Under the pieces are notes generated by a model. The model made no database searches. It saw only the letters and a list, made by a program, of their open reading frames with translations, and had not been told where the DNA came from. A stretch of DNA of 64,000 nt, from contig NZ_VFVL01000013.1 in the NCBI RefSeq assembly GCF_006442815.1, positions 62,001-126,000 of the forward strand, written 5' to 3'. A program made the position numbers and the translations under genes. The stretch is from Mesorhizobium sp. B2-4-3. Its GTDB lineage: Bacteria > Pseudomonadota > Alphaproteobacteria > Rhizobiales > Rhizobiaceae. Positions 38,769 through 48,550 of the stretch are shown here, piece by piece (position 1 is the stretch's first letter; every line of letters starts with the position of its first letter).

Positions 38769-40385
38769 ATGGCCGTGCCCACAAAAAACATTCCGGCGCC
38801 CGACCTTGTTCCGGTGCGCCGGGCGCTGCTTTCCGTCTTCGACAAGACGGGCCTGGTCGATTTCGCCAGGGCGCTCGCCGCCGCCGGCGTCGAGCTGGTC
38901 TCGACGGGCGGCACGGCGAAGGCAATCGCCGAGGCGGGCCTGGCGGTCCGCGACGTCTCCGAGCTCACCGGCTTTCCCGAGATCATGGACGGCCGGGTGA
39001 AGACCTTGCATCCGTCGGTGCATGGCGCGCTGCTCGGCATCCGCGACGACGCCGAGCATGCCAAGGCCATGCGCGACCATCGCATCGAGCCGATCGACCT
39101 TGTCGTCTCGAACCTCTACCCGTTCGAGGAGGTCCGTCAGTCCGGCGCCGGCTATGCCTCGATCGTCGAGAACATCGACATCGGCGGACCGGCGATGATC
39201 CGCGCCTCGGCCAAGAACCACGCCTATGTCGCCATCGTCACCGATCCGGCCGACTATGCGTCCGTCGTCAACGCGCTGGAGATGAATCTTGGCTCGCTGT
39301 CGCTCGACTTCCGCAAGATGCTGGCGGCCAAGGCCTTTGCCCGCACCGCCACCTATGACGCCGCGATCTCCGGCTGGTTCGCCGAGGCGCTGCAGATCGA
39401 GCACCCGACCTGGCGCGCCTTCGGCGGCCGTCTCGACCAGGTGATGCGCTATGGCGAGAACCCGCATCAGGGCGCCGGTTTCTACCTGTCGGGCGACAGG
39501 CGGCCGGGCGTGGCAACGGCAAAGCAGTTGCAGGGCAAACAGCTCTCCTACAACAACATCAACGACACCGACGCGGCTTTCGAGCTGGTCGGCGAGTTCG
39601 ATCCCGCCCGCTCGGCGGCGATCGCCATCATCAAGCATGCCAACCCCTGCGGAGTCGCCGAGGGTGAGACGTTGAAGGCGGCCTATGCCAAGGCGCTGGC
39701 CTGCGACCCGGTTTCGGCCTTTGGCGGCATCGTCGCCATGAACCGCATCCTCGATGCCGAGGCGGCGCAGGAGATCGTGAAAACCTTCACCGAGGTCATC
39801 ATCGCGCCCGACGCGACCGACGAGGCAGCCGCGATCGTCGCCGCGAAGAAGAACCTGCGCCTGCTGGTCACCGGCGGCCTGCCCGACCCGCGCGCCGCCG
39901 GCACAACAGCGAAGTCGGTCGCCGGCGGGCTGCTGGTGCAAAGCCGCGACAACGCCGTGGTCGACGACCTCGAGCTCAAGGTGGTGACGAAGCGTGCCCC
40001 GACGCCGGCCGAGCTGGCCGACCTCAAATTCGCCTTCCGCGTCGCCAAGCACGTCAAATCCAACGCCATCGTTTATGCGAAGGACGGCGCCACTGTCGGC
40101 ATCGGCGCCGGCCAGATGAGCCGCGTCGATTCCTCGCGCATCGCCGCCCGCAAGGCACTGGACGCGGCGGAAGCCGCCGGCCTCGCCGAACCGCTGACCA
40201 AGGGCTCCGTCGTTGCCTCCGACGCCTTCTTCCCCTTCGCCGACGGCCTTCTCTCGGCGATCGAGGCCGGCGCCACGGCCGTCATCCAGCCTGGCGGCTC
40301 GATGCGCGACGAGGACGTCATCGCCGCCGCCGACGAGCACGGCATCGCCATGGTGTTCACGGGCGTACGGCATTTCCGGCATTAG
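38769..40385 (+). CDS. purH: Bifunctional AICAR transformylase / IMP cyclohydrolase
   Basis: Catalyses the last two steps of IMP synthesis, 538 residues. The N-terminal IMP cyclohydrolase (MGS fold) has [21 protein letters not shown] and STGGTAKAI, and the C-terminal transformylase domain has the catalytic [11 protein letters not shown] near residue 290. Length and domain order are standard. Upstream are two imperfect direct repeats TTGATTTCC(A/G)(A/G)GACTCA at 38682-38715, whose role is unknown. Confidence 0.96.
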   Translation: MAVPTKNIPAPDLVPVRRALLSVFDKTGLVDFARALAAAGVELVSTGGTAKAIAEAGLAVRDVSELTGFPEIMDGRVKTLHPSVHGALLGIRDDAEHAKAMRDHRIEPIDLVVSNLYPFEEVRQSGAGYASIVENIDIGGPAMIRASAKNHAYVAIVTDPADYASVVNALEMNLGSLSLDFRKMLAAKAFARTATYDAAISGWFAEALQIEHPTWRAFGGRLDQVMRYGENPHQGAGFYLSGDRRPGVATAKQLQGKQLSYNNINDTDAAFELVGEFDPARSAAIAIIKHANPCGVAEGETLKAAYAKALACDPVSAFGGIVAMNRILDAEAAQEIVKTFTEVIIAPDATDEAAAIVAAKKNLRLLVTGGLPDPRAAGTTAKSVAGGLLVQSRDNAVVDDLELKVVTKRAPTPAELADLKFAFRVAKHVKSNAIVYAKDGATVGIGAGQMSRVDSSRIAARKALDAAEAAGLAEPLTKGSVVASDAFFPFADGLLSAIEAGATAVIQPGGSMRDEDVIAAADEHGIAMVFTGVRHFRH

Positions 40386-40389
40386 CGCT

Positions 40390-40541
40390 TCTCTCCTTCT
40401 CCCCTTGTGGGAGAAGGTGGATCGGCGCGTAGCGCCGAGACGGATGAGGGGTGTTCCAGGAAACACCAGCGCCTCACTCCGCTGGAACACCCCTCATCCG
40501 TCGCCTTCGACGACACCTTCTCCCGCAAGGGGAGAAGGGAA
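40390..40541. repeat. Large palindromic element between purH and MFS gene
   Basis: Nested inverted repeats: TTCTCCCCTTGTGGGAGAAGG with its counterpart CCTTCTCCCGCAAGGGGAGAA at the ends, and GATGAGGGGTGTTCCAG facing CTGGAACACCCCTCATC at the centre. It occupies the whole convergent gap and may end transcription from both sides. Confidence 0.85.
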
Positions 40542-40546
40542 GTGCG

Positions 40547-41920
40547 CTACCGCTTGTCCGCCGGATAGGGTGTCCCGACCAGGATCACCATGCCGATGCC
40601 GAGGAACAGGATGATCGCCGCCATGCCGAGGCGTGGTGAATCGCTCATGGTGGTGATGGTCGCTACCATGAACGGCGCCAGGAAGCTGGTCGCGCGTCCC
40701 GCCAGCGCGTAGATGCCGAAATAGCGGCCCGACTCGGCGGCAGTCACGCTGCGCGCCATGTAGGAACGCGACGAGGCCTGCACCGGCCCGAAAGCGAGCC
40801 CGATCAGCAAGCCATAGAGGATATAGGCCTTTTCGGCCGCGGTGCCGAACAGACCGCCGGAATCGGCGGTCGGCAGCGGGATCAGGCCGAGCAGCGTGAA
40901 GCCCGGACCGGTCGAGACGACGCCAATCGTGGCGACCGACAACATCACCAGCGCGATCATCACCACGTGCTTCGAGCCGAGCGCGGTATCGAGCCGCGCC
41001 GCGATCCAGCAGCCGAAGATGGCGACGACGTTGAGGATGATGCCGAACAGGCCGATCTCGGTGATCGACCAGTGGAACATGCCGGCCGCGAAGGTGCCGC
41101 CGAGCGCCAGCAGCGCATTGACACCGTCCTGATAGATCATGCGCGCCAGCAGGAAGCGCAGGATGCCGCTGCGCTGGCGCACTTCCACCAGAGTAGACTT
41201 CAATTCGGACAGGCCCTCGCGCACCGCCGGGCCGATCGGGATTCCCTTGGTGGCGTCCGGCGTGAAGAAGAACATCGGCAGGATGAACAGGAAATACCAG
41301 CCGGCGGACATCGGCCCGGTGAAGCGCGCATCCTCGCCGAGTTTCGGATCGAGTCCGAACAACGGATCGAGGCCGATGAGCGTCTTGCCGGTTTCGAGAT
41401 TGCCCGCCAGGAACAGCACCACGAAGATCAGCGCGATCATGCCGCCGAGATAGCCGAGCCCCCAGGCCATGTTGGATACCCGGCCGATCTCTTCCTTCGG
41501 CACCAGCCGCGGCATCATGGAATCGTTGAACACGGTGGAGAATTCGGCCGCCACCGAAGCCAGCGAGAACAAGAGCACGACCAGGAAAAGGTTCGAGCCC
41601 GGCGCCGCGAACCACAAAAGCGTGAGGCTGACGATCTTGATCGTCGCGAAGAAGGCGATCCACGGCTTGCGCGGCCCGGTCTGGTCGGCGATCGAGCCGA
41701 GCACCGGGGACAGCACCGCGATGACCAGGCCCGCGGCGGCGATGCCATAGCCCCAGGCCGCCTGACCGGCGGTCGGATCGCTCGCCATGCGCGAGACGAA
41801 ATAGGGCCCGAAGATGAAGGTGGTGACGAGGGTGAAGAAAGGCTGCGCCGCCCAGTCGAAGAACATCCAGCCCCAGATGCCGCGCCCCGATGCCCGCTGC
41901 ACTGTCTCTACTGCCGCCAT
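40547..41920 (-). CDS. MFS transporter, UMF1/Atg22-like
   Basis: A 457-residue carrier with about twelve hydrophobic segments. The N-terminus GIWGWMFFDWAAQPFFTLVTTFIFGPYF is the signature of the UMF1/Atg22 branch, as is FNDSMMPRLVPKEEIGRVSNMAWGLGYLGG. An unusual long hydrophilic loop (ETGKTLIGLDPLFGLDPKLGEDARF) follows the fifth or sixth helix. Fungal homologues release amino acids from the vacuole; bacterial substrates are unknown. ATG 41920 gives a family-like start, with AGGGGA upstream. Confidence 0.87.
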   Translation of the reverse strand: MAAVETVQRASGRGIWGWMFFDWAAQPFFTLVTTFIFGPYFVSRMASDPTAGQAAWGYGIAAAGLVIAVLSPVLGSIADQTGPRKPWIAFFATIKIVSLTLLWFAAPGSNLFLVVLLFSLASVAAEFSTVFNDSMMPRLVPKEEIGRVSNMAWGLGYLGGMIALIFVVLFLAGNLETGKTLIGLDPLFGLDPKLGEDARFTGPMSAGWYFLFILPMFFFTPDATKGIPIGPAVREGLSELKSTLVEVRQRSGILRFLLARMIYQDGVNALLALGGTFAAGMFHWSITEIGLFGIILNVVAIFGCWIAARLDTALGSKHVVMIALVMLSVATIGVVSTGPGFTLLGLIPLPTADSGGLFGTAAEKAYILYGLLIGLAFGPVQASSRSYMARSVTAAESGRYFGIYALAGRATSFLAPFMVATITTMSDSPRLGMAAIILFLGIGMVILVGTPYPADKR

Positions 41921-42110
41921 GCTGATTCCCCTGGCATCGCTCGCGTCGCGCGCCATGTCTGCATGTTTTCAGGCAGCGATGCAAATGAACAAGCATGACG
42001 CCAATTCCCCGCCCCACGAGTGGGCTACGCTATGCACACATCTGGCGCGACTGATCGACCTGAGGCTTGATTGCCACGTGGTTCCCCCAATCCGTCGCCG
42101 CTTCGCAGCG

Positions 42111-42340
42111 CCACCTTTCCCCCTCCAGAGGGAAAGGAAGGGAGTGTTGCAAAAGGCTTGGCCTTTCCTCTACCCCGTCGATCGCGGGAGAGGTGGCTCG
42201 GGCGAAGCCCGAGACGGAGTGGGGGTCGACCAGCGCCACATCAGATAATGCATGCACCAAGCTACCGTGCACGCTATCGTCGAAGAGCCCTCTACGCCTC
42301 GCTCCGCTCGGCGCCTCTCCCCACTTCGCGGGGCGAGGAA
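42111..42340. repeat. Intergenic palindromes upstream of the MFS gene / downstream of GDH
   Basis: In the 422-base gap there is no gene. CCACCTTTCCCC (42111) faces GGGAGAGGTGG (to 42196), enclosing AGGCTTGGCCTTTCC. CTCGGGC-GAA-GCCCGAG (42197-42213) is a perfect hairpin. CTCTCCCCACTTCGCGGGGCGAGG (about 42315-42338, in two halves) is an imperfect hairpin that may terminate the glutamate dehydrogenase transcript on the minus strand. Confidence 0.6.
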
Positions 42341-42342
42341 CT

Positions 42343-45300
42343 TCACATCCCCGTCAGGTCGCTCATCAGGCCCGACGCCACCGAGAGCCGCGACACGGTG
42401 ATGTCGCCGCCTTCGGTCAGCGCCTGCAGCCGCTCGCGGGTGCGCGCGACGCGTTCGCCGCCGGCCTCGAGCCACGCCGCCACCGGATCCGCCACCGTGC
42501 CGTGCGCGGTGAGCGCCGCCACCGCGATGCCGCGCCGCGCCACGCCGATCGTGTCGGTCGCGCGCGACAGCGCCAGCTGGTCGTAATAGTCGGGCGGCAT
42601 GATCGAGCGCGCCGCTTCCTCGACGCGCGGGATGCGGAAGGCATCGCTGACGGCGAAGAACGCCTTGGCCGCGCTGACGATGTCGGCATTGGCCGTGCGC
42701 GCGGTGAGCGCGACGTCGGGGATCAGCTCGGCCACTTCGGCCTGAGCGAGCTGCCCGGCGAGCTTCTCCGGCGCGCCGCCCTTGAACAGGCCGTGCCGCC
42801 GCTCCTCGACGCGCTCGCGCGAGAAGGCCGGCAGCAGCGAGAGAAGCTTCGGCTCGAGCGCCTTGCGCGCCTCCTGCAATTCGGCGATGCGCTGGCCAAG
42901 CGGCACGGAACCCGCTTCGTGCTTCAGGTACCAGCCGCTGGTCACAAAGATAAGCCGGCTAATCGCTTGATAGAGATCGAGCTGGACCTGCCCGTCGATC
43001 TGGTTGTCGAGCGCATCTATCTCGTGATAGAGCGCCGGCAGCGCAAAGCCGTCGCGCACCATGGCAAAGATGCGCACCACATCGGCCGCCGTGCGGCCGG
43101 TCGCTTCCTGCAGCCGGTTGACGAAGGACGGCCCGCCGCGATTGACCAGATCGTTGGCGACGACGCGCGCGATGATCTCGCGCCGCAGCCGGTGGTCGCG
43201 GATCTCGCCGGCGAATTTCTTCGCCATGCGTTCCGGGAAATAGCCCATCAGGTCGCGATCGAAATGTTGCTCGTCCGGCACGTCGCTGGCGACGATGTCG
43301 GAGAACAGCACGATCTTGGCATAGGCGAGCAGCACGCCGAGCTCGGCCCTGGTCAGCGGCTCGCCGCGCGCCTCGCGCTCGGCAAGCGCCGCCGGCGAAG
43401 GCAGCGTCTCGACCGCGCGGTCGAGCAGGCCGCGCGCTTCCAGCGCCGACATGAAGCGCGCCTGGTGCGCGATGTCGGCCAGCCCGCGCTTGCGCGCCAG
43501 CGACAGCGCCAGTGTCTGCTGATAGTTGTTGGAGAGCACCAGCGCGCCCACCTCGTCGGTCATCTCGGCGAGCAGCTTGTTGCGCGCCGGCCGCGTCAGC
43601 GAGCCCTTGCGCATGGCGGAAGCCAGCGCGATCTTGATGTTGACCTCGACGTCGGAGCAGTTGACGCCGCCCGAATTGTCGATGGCGTCCGAGTTGCAGC
43701 GGCCGCCATTCATGCCGAACTCGATGCGCGCCCGTTGCGTGACGCCGAGATTGGCGCCCTCGCCGATGACTTTCGCCCGGACATCGAGCGCGGTGACGCG
43801 GACGGCGTCGTTTGCTCGGTCGCCGACATCGGCGTTGCTCTCGCCCGAAGCCCGCACATAGGTGCCGATGCCGCCGAACCACAAAAGGTCGACCGGCGCC
43901 CTGAGGATGGCGTTCATGATCTCGACCGGCGTCGCCGTCGTCTTGGCGAGGCCGATGGCGGCGGCGGCGGCAGGCGGCAGCGTGATCGATTTCTGGTTGC
44001 GCGAGACGATGACGCCGCCGTCCGACAGCTTCGACTTGTCGTAGTCCTGCCAGGACGAGCGCGGCAGCGCGAACATGCGCGCCCGCTCGGCCATCGACGC
44101 GGCCATGTCCGGATCGGGATCGATGAAGATGTCGCGATGGTCGAAGGCGGCGATCAGCCTGGTGGCCAGCGAGAGCAGCATGCCGTTGCCGAACACGTCG
44201 CCCGACATGTCGCCGACGCCGACCACGGTGAAGGACGAGGTCTGGATGTCGCGGTTGATCTCGCGGAAATGCCGTTTCACCGCTTCCCAGGCGCCCTTGG
44301 CGGTGATGCCCATCTTCTTGTGGTCGTAGCCGGCCGAACCGCCGCTGGCGAAAGCGTCGTCCAACCAGAAATGGTGTTTTTCGGAAATGGCGTTGGCGGT
44401 GTCGGAGAAGGTCGCCGTGCCCTTGTCGGCGGCGACGACGAAATAGGGATCGTCAGGATCGCGCCGCACCACGCCGGCCGGCGGGATGACGCCGTCGACG
44501 CCGATATTGTCGGTGATCGAGAGCAGGCTGGAGACGAAGTTCTTGTAGGCCGAGGTCCCGGCTTCGAAGATGGCGTCGCGCCCGGCGCTCATCGGCAGCT
44601 TCTTCGGGTAGAAGCCGCCCTTGGCGCCGACCGGCACGATGACCGCGTTCTTGACCTGCTGCGCCTTCACCAGCCCCAACACCTCGGTGCGGTAGTCCTG
44701 GGCGCGGTCCGACCAGCGCAGGCCGCCGCGCGCCACCGGGCCGAAGCGCAGATGCACGCCTTCGACCTCCGAGCCATAGACGAAGATTTCGCGCCATGGC
44801 CGCGGCGCCGGCAGGCCCTCGACCACTTGCGAGTCCAGCTTGATCGCCAGCGATTGTCCCTTCGCTTTTGTATCGGCTACGAAATGATTGGTGCGCAGCG
44901 AGGCTTCAATGAGATTGAGGTAGCGGCGGATGATGGTGTCGTCATCGATGTTGGGCACCTCTTCCAGCGCGTCCTTGATCTTGGCCTTGAGGTGCTTGGC
45001 GGCGACCGCGCCGTCGCCTTCCGCCGCCGGGCCGAGCCGGGCGACGAACAGCGCATGCAGGCCGCGCGCGATCTCCGGATAGCGGTTGAGCGCCGCGGCG
45101 ATGAAATCCTGGCTCTGTGGAATGCCGGCCTGCTGCAGATAGCGGCCATAGGCGCGCAGTATGGTGATCTCGCCCGACCACAGGCCGGCGGTCTGGGCCA
45201 GGCCGTTATAGCCGTCATTGTCGACGTCGCCGCGCCAGACCGACAGGAAGGCGTCCTCGAACAACGCGCCGCCATCCGTAAGATCGATCGGTTTGTCGTA

Positions 45301-47112
45301 GGTGTTCTCCAGCTCCATGTCGTGGATGAAGACCTTGCCTGAGCCGGTGTCGGCGACCTCGAAGGTGCGCTCGCTGATGACGCGGAAGCCGATGTTTTCC
45401 AGCACCGGCACGCGCCGCGACAGCGCCACCGGGCTGCCGAAATGATAGATTTTCAAAGCCGCCTGTTGCGGCTTCTGGTCGGCATGGCGGTAATAATCGA
45501 TGGCGATCGGGTTGACGGCGCTGATCTTCGCGATGCGCCCGGCATCGGCCAACGCCACGGCGGCCGAGAAGCTATCGCGATAGCTTTCGGGGAACCGCGC
45601 CGCGATCGCCTTCAGCGCCGGATCGCTGCCGGCGGCTTCCGCGGCTTCGGAGAGCGCGTCCTCCCAGGTGCGCACGATGTCGCGGATCGCCGCCTCGATC
45701 GTCGACTGCTCGACCTTCGGCGTCCTGCCGCCGGAACGGCCGATGATGAAATGCACGCGCGCCAGTCCGCCTTCCGGAAAGGCCGGGTAATAGGCCGACA
45801 ACCGGCCTTCGAACGCCGTCTTGAGATAGGTGCCGACCTTCTCGCGCACGACGCTGTCGTAGCGGTCGCGCGGCACGAAAACGATGATCGAGACGAAGCG
45901 GTCGAACTGGTCGACGCGCACCAGCGCCCGCACGCGCGGCCGCTCGATCAGCCCGAGTATGGCGCTGGCATGCTTGCGCAGGATGGGAATAGGAACCTGG
46001 AACAGCTCGTCGCGCGGATAGCTCTCCAGGATGTTGATCAGCGCCTTGCCGGAATGATCGTGCGGATCGAAGCCGGATTTCGCAATCACGGTCTCGGCCT
46101 TGGAGCGCAGATAGGGGATCTTCATCACCGAGCGCGTGTAGGCGGTCGAGGTGAACAGGCCGACGATGCGCAACTCGCCCGCGAGCGCGCCTTTCGCCGT
46201 GTAGGTCTTGATGCCGATGTAATCAAGATAGATGCGGCGATGCACCGACGACTTGGCGTTGGCCTTGGTGACGATCAGCGGCTCCGGCCCGTGCAGGAAG
46301 GCGCGGATCTCCGGCGTCGTCGTCACCGCCTCGGTGCCGCGCCGCAACACCAGCACATCGGGATCCGAAAGGATGCCGAGGCCAGGCTTTTCGGCGCGCT
46401 CCAGCGAGCCGCTTTCCTCGCCGCCGACATATTTGAACTCGCGCATGCCGAGGAAGGTGAAATTGTCGTCGCGCAGCCATTCGAGGAAGGCGATCGCCTC
46501 GGCGACGCTCTTCTTGTCGAGCGGCACCGCCGAATAGCGGAATTCGGAAATCGCCTGGTCCAGGCGGGCAAGCATGCGCTTCCAGTCGACGACGGCGGCG
46601 CGGACCTGGGAAAGCATCTTGCGCAGCCGCTCGGTGAGGCTCTTGGCCTGCTCGGCGTTCAGCCTTGGAATGTGGACATGGACGACACTCAGCCTGTCGT
46701 CATCGTCCTTGCCGCTATCGCCAAGCACCTCGACCACACCATTCTTGCCGTGGCGTACGGTGACGATCGGATGGGTGACCAGCGTCGGCTCGCCGCTGAT
46801 CTCGGTGATCTCGCCGAGGATGGAATCGAACAGGAACGGCATGTTGTCGTTGACGACGGTGATGACCGTGACCGGCCGGCCGTCGCAGGCGACGCCCGAA
46901 TCCGCCTCGACGGCGACGACGCTTTCGCCTTTCCTGTGGCTGGCGACCGCTTGGGCGGCGAGCTCGCCGGCGCGTTCGAGGTCGGCCACGTCATAGGACG
47001 CGATGTCTTCGGCGGGCGCTCGTGCCAGCAGATAGTCGGCAAGCCTTGCGGGTTTCTCCTCCGCTTTCACGGCGGCGACTTTCTTCTTCGGCTTGGATTT
47101 AACGCTGGCCAT
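42343..47112 (-). CDS. gdhB: NAD-specific glutamate dehydrogenase, large (about 180 kDa) type
   Basis: Oxidatively deaminates glutamate to 2-oxoglutarate. It has 1589 residues, the size of the L-GDH180 class found in alphaproteobacteria and actinobacteria. The N-terminal half carries regulatory ACT-like regions (VITVVNDNMPFLFDSILGEI). The catalytic Rossmann core is in the middle (FGPVARGGLRWSDRAQDYRTEVLGLVKAQQVKN with PVGAKGGFYPKK, about residues 780-850; MSGDVFGNGML near 970). A long C-terminal helical region follows. ATG 47112 was chosen over an in-frame ATG eight codons upstream because of the basic MASVKSKPKKK start. It is monocistronic. Confidence 0.95.
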   Translation of the reverse strand: MASVKSKPKKKVAAVKAEEKPARLADYLLARAPAEDIASYDVADLERAGELAAQAVASHRKGESVVAVEADSGVACDGRPVTVITVVNDNMPFLFDSILGEITEISGEPTLVTHPIVTVRHGKNGVVEVLGDSGKDDDDRLSVVHVHIPRLNAEQAKSLTERLRKMLSQVRAAVVDWKRMLARLDQAISEFRYSAVPLDKKSVAEAIAFLEWLRDDNFTFLGMREFKYVGGEESGSLERAEKPGLGILSDPDVLVLRRGTEAVTTTPEIRAFLHGPEPLIVTKANAKSSVHRRIYLDYIGIKTYTAKGALAGELRIVGLFTSTAYTRSVMKIPYLRSKAETVIAKSGFDPHDHSGKALINILESYPRDELFQVPIPILRKHASAILGLIERPRVRALVRVDQFDRFVSIIVFVPRDRYDSVVREKVGTYLKTAFEGRLSAYYPAFPEGGLARVHFIIGRSGGRTPKVEQSTIEAAIRDIVRTWEDALSEAAEAAGSDPALKAIAARFPESYRDSFSAAVALADAGRIAKISAVNPIAIDYYRHADQKPQQAALKIYHFGSPVALSRRVPVLENIGFRVISERTFEVADTGSGKVFIHDMELENTYDKPIDLTDGGALFEDAFLSVWRGDVDNDGYNGLAQTAGLWSGEITILRAYGRYLQQAGIPQSQDFIAAALNRYPEIARGLHALFVARLGPAAEGDGAVAAKHLKAKIKDALEEVPNIDDDTIIRRYLNLIEASLRTNHFVADTKAKGQSLAIKLDSQVVEGLPAPRPWREIFVYGSEVEGVHLRFGPVARGGLRWSDRAQDYRTEVLGLVKAQQVKNAVIVPVGAKGGFYPKKLPMSAGRDAIFEAGTSAYKNFVSSLLSITDNIGVDGVIPPAGVVRRDPDDPYFVVAADKGTATFSDTANAISEKHHFWLDDAFASGGSAGYDHKKMGITAKGAWEAVKRHFREINRDIQTSSFTVVGVGDMSGDVFGNGMLLSLATRLIAAFDHRDIFIDPDPDMAASMAERARMFALPRSSWQDYDKSKLSDGGVIVSRNQKSITLPPAAAAAIGLAKTTATPVEIMNAILRAPVDLLWFGGIGTYVRASGESNADVGDRANDAVRVTALDVRAKVIGEGANLGVTQRARIEFGMNGGRCNSDAIDNSGGVNCSDVEVNIKIALASAMRKGSLTRPARNKLLAEMTDEVGALVLSNNYQQTLALSLARKRGLADIAHQARFMSALEARGLLDRAVETLPSPAALAEREARGEPLTRAELGVLLAYAKIVLFSDIVASDVPDEQHFDRDLMGYFPERMAKKFAGEIRDHRLRREIIARVVANDLVNRGGPSFVNRLQEATGRTAADVVRIFAMVRDGFALPALYHEIDALDNQIDGQVQLDLYQAISRLIFVTSGWYLKHEAGSVPLGQRIAELQEARKALEPKLLSLLPAFSRERVEERRHGLFKGGAPEKLAGQLAQAEVAELIPDVALTARTANADIVSAAKAFFAVSDAFRIPRVEEAARSIMPPDYYDQLALSRATDTIGVARRGIAVAALTAHGTVADPVAAWLEAGGERVARTRERLQALTEGGDITVSRLSVASGLMSDLTGM

Positions 47113-47240
47113 GACGCTTATTGCCTCCCGTGGCATGCTTTTGCGACTATGGTAGCCAGATGAGCGCTGTTTGGCGACAAAGGTTTGACGACGCTTTAAA
47201 AAATTCGAACCGACGCCATCGCCGCGCGAGGAGAACGACC

Positions 47241-47804
47241 ATGGCAGGCAAAATAACCGAGCTCGACCTTGTCCAGGCGGAGCTCAGCGAGGCGACGAAA
47301 GCCTATTTCGACAAATGCCGGGAGAAGCTCGGCCTCGTGCCCAACGTGCTCGCCGCCTACGCCTTCGACGAGAAGAAGCTGCGCGCCTTCACCGATATGT
47401 ACAACGATCTGATGCTGGGCGATTCCGGTCTTTCGAAGCTGGAGCGCGAGATGATCGCCGTGGTCGTCTCCTCGATCAACCACTGCTTCTATTGCCTGAC
47501 CGCGCATGGCGCGGCGGTGCGCCAGCTGTCGGGCGAACCGGCGCTCGGCGAGATGATGGTGATGAATTTCCGCGCCGCCGAGCTGTCGCCGAAACAGACA
47601 ACGATGCTCGAATTCGCGGTCAAGCTGACCGAGGAGCCGGCAAAAATCGTCGAGGCCGACCGCGCGGCCTTGCGCCAGGCCGGCTTCACCGATCGCGATA
47701 TCTGGGACATCGCCTCGACCGCCGCCTTCTTCAACATGTCGAACCGGGTGGCCGCGGCGGTCGACATGCGGCCCAACCCCGAATACCACGCCATGGCAAG
47801 GTAG
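47241..47804 (+). CDS. Peroxidase-related, carboxymuconolactone decarboxylase (AhpD-like) family protein
   Basis: A 187-residue protein of the AhpD-like fold. The redox motif is HCFYCLTAHGAAV near residue 76-88 (CxxC followed by H). Conserved flanks LGLVPNVLAAYA and LEREMIAVVVSSIN place it with the 'uncharacterised peroxidase-related' subfamily. It could reduce hydroperoxides or be a thiol-dependent antioxidant protein. AGGAG precedes the ATG. A decayed copy of its 3' end lies about 600 bases downstream. Confidence 0.87.
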   Translation: MAGKITELDLVQAELSEATKAYFDKCREKLGLVPNVLAAYAFDEKKLRAFTDMYNDLMLGDSGLSKLEREMIAVVVSSINHCFYCLTAHGAAVRQLSGEPALGEMMVMNFRAAELSPKQTTMLEFAVKLTEEPAKIVEADRAALRQAGFTDRDIWDIASTAAFFNMSNRVAAAVDMRPNPEYHAMAR

Positions 47805-47949
47805 CGGCAGCGGGCTTTATATTAGCAATATCGAATTTTTTATTGCCCACCCCGCCATTTGGTCCGATGATCCGGATTTGCAGCATCGCTGCATATCGCA
47901 AGCGGCGTGGCCGCATGCCGGTTCGACGCCGCCGACAAGGGAGGAGAAC

Positions 47950-48273
47950 ATGGCGAAATTTCTCTATGTCTATCACGGCTCCGGCAAGATGCCGACCGAC
48001 GAAGCCGAACGGAAAGCGGCTATGGATGCCTGGACCGGCTGGTACGACAAGCTCGGCTCGGCCGTGGTCGACGGCGGCAATCCGGTCGGCATGTCGAGGA
48101 CGGTGCTGCCCAGCGGCAAGATCGAGAACAATGGCGGCAGCAATCCGACGGCCGGCTACACAATCGTCGAAGCCAAGGATATCGAGGATGCCGTCGCCAA
48201 AGCCAAGGACTGCCCGATCCTGATGGACCCGGCTTTCAGCGTCGAGATCGCGCCGATCATCGAGATGATGTAA
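47950..48273 (+). CDS. YCII-related domain protein
   Basis: A 107-residue protein of the YCII/DGPF-like dimeric alpha+beta-barrel family: MAKFLYVYHGSG at the start, then WTGWYDKLGSAVVDGGNP, and GYTIVEAKDIEDAVAKAKDCPIL at the end. The biochemical role of these small proteins is mostly unknown; some are found next to ECF sigma factors, but none is here. AAGGGAGGAG precedes the ATG. It lies between the AhpD-like gene and its decayed copy. Confidence 0.87.
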   Translation: MAKFLYVYHGSGKMPTDEAERKAAMDAWTGWYDKLGSAVVDGGNPVGMSRTVLPSGKIENNGGSNPTAGYTIVEAKDIEDAVAKAKDCPILMDPAFSVEIAPIIEMM

Positions 48274-48279
48274 CGCTTA

Positions 48280-48420
48280 GAGTCCGCGCTGCATCGCACG
48301 AGGCCGGATTTCGGCCGCGACTTCCTTGCTATCGTCTTCGTGGCCGCCTTCTTCGACAGGTCGAACCGGCGGCCACCGCGATCGGCTTGCGGCCGAACCG
48401 ACCACGCCGTCGCCCGCTAG
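48280..48420 (+). pseudogene. Decayed 3' fragment of an AhpD-like/peroxidase-related gene
   Basis: These bases align with the 3' end of the gene at 47241. In one frame DFGRDFLAIVFVAAFFDRSNR corresponds to FTDRDIWDIASTAAFFNMSNR; after a frameshift AATAIGLRPN corresponds to AAAVDMRPN, and after another TDHAVAR-stop corresponds to EYHAMAR-stop. CTTCTTCGACAGGTCGAACC here faces CTTCTTCAACATGTCGAACC there. There is no start codon or upstream portion, so it cannot be functional. It implies a past duplication around the YCII gene. Confidence 0.72.
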
Positions 48421-48550
48421 GCCACGCCGGTCCCATCATCGGTCCTGCGGCCTTCCTTCGTTGACAGGCCGACGCTTGCGGCTAGTCTTTGGGAAACAAA
48501 ATTTCCATTGGGTGAACTCGTTCCTGAACCTGTCTCGAATGGGAGCCGTC

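Noticed and set aside
42067..45342. A 1091-codon plus-strand frame opposite the glutamate dehydrogenase gene
   Set aside because: Antisense shadow of gdhB; composition (RHGDVAAFGQ-like, Arg/His/Ala-rich) is not protein-like and the minus-strand gene is fully conserved.
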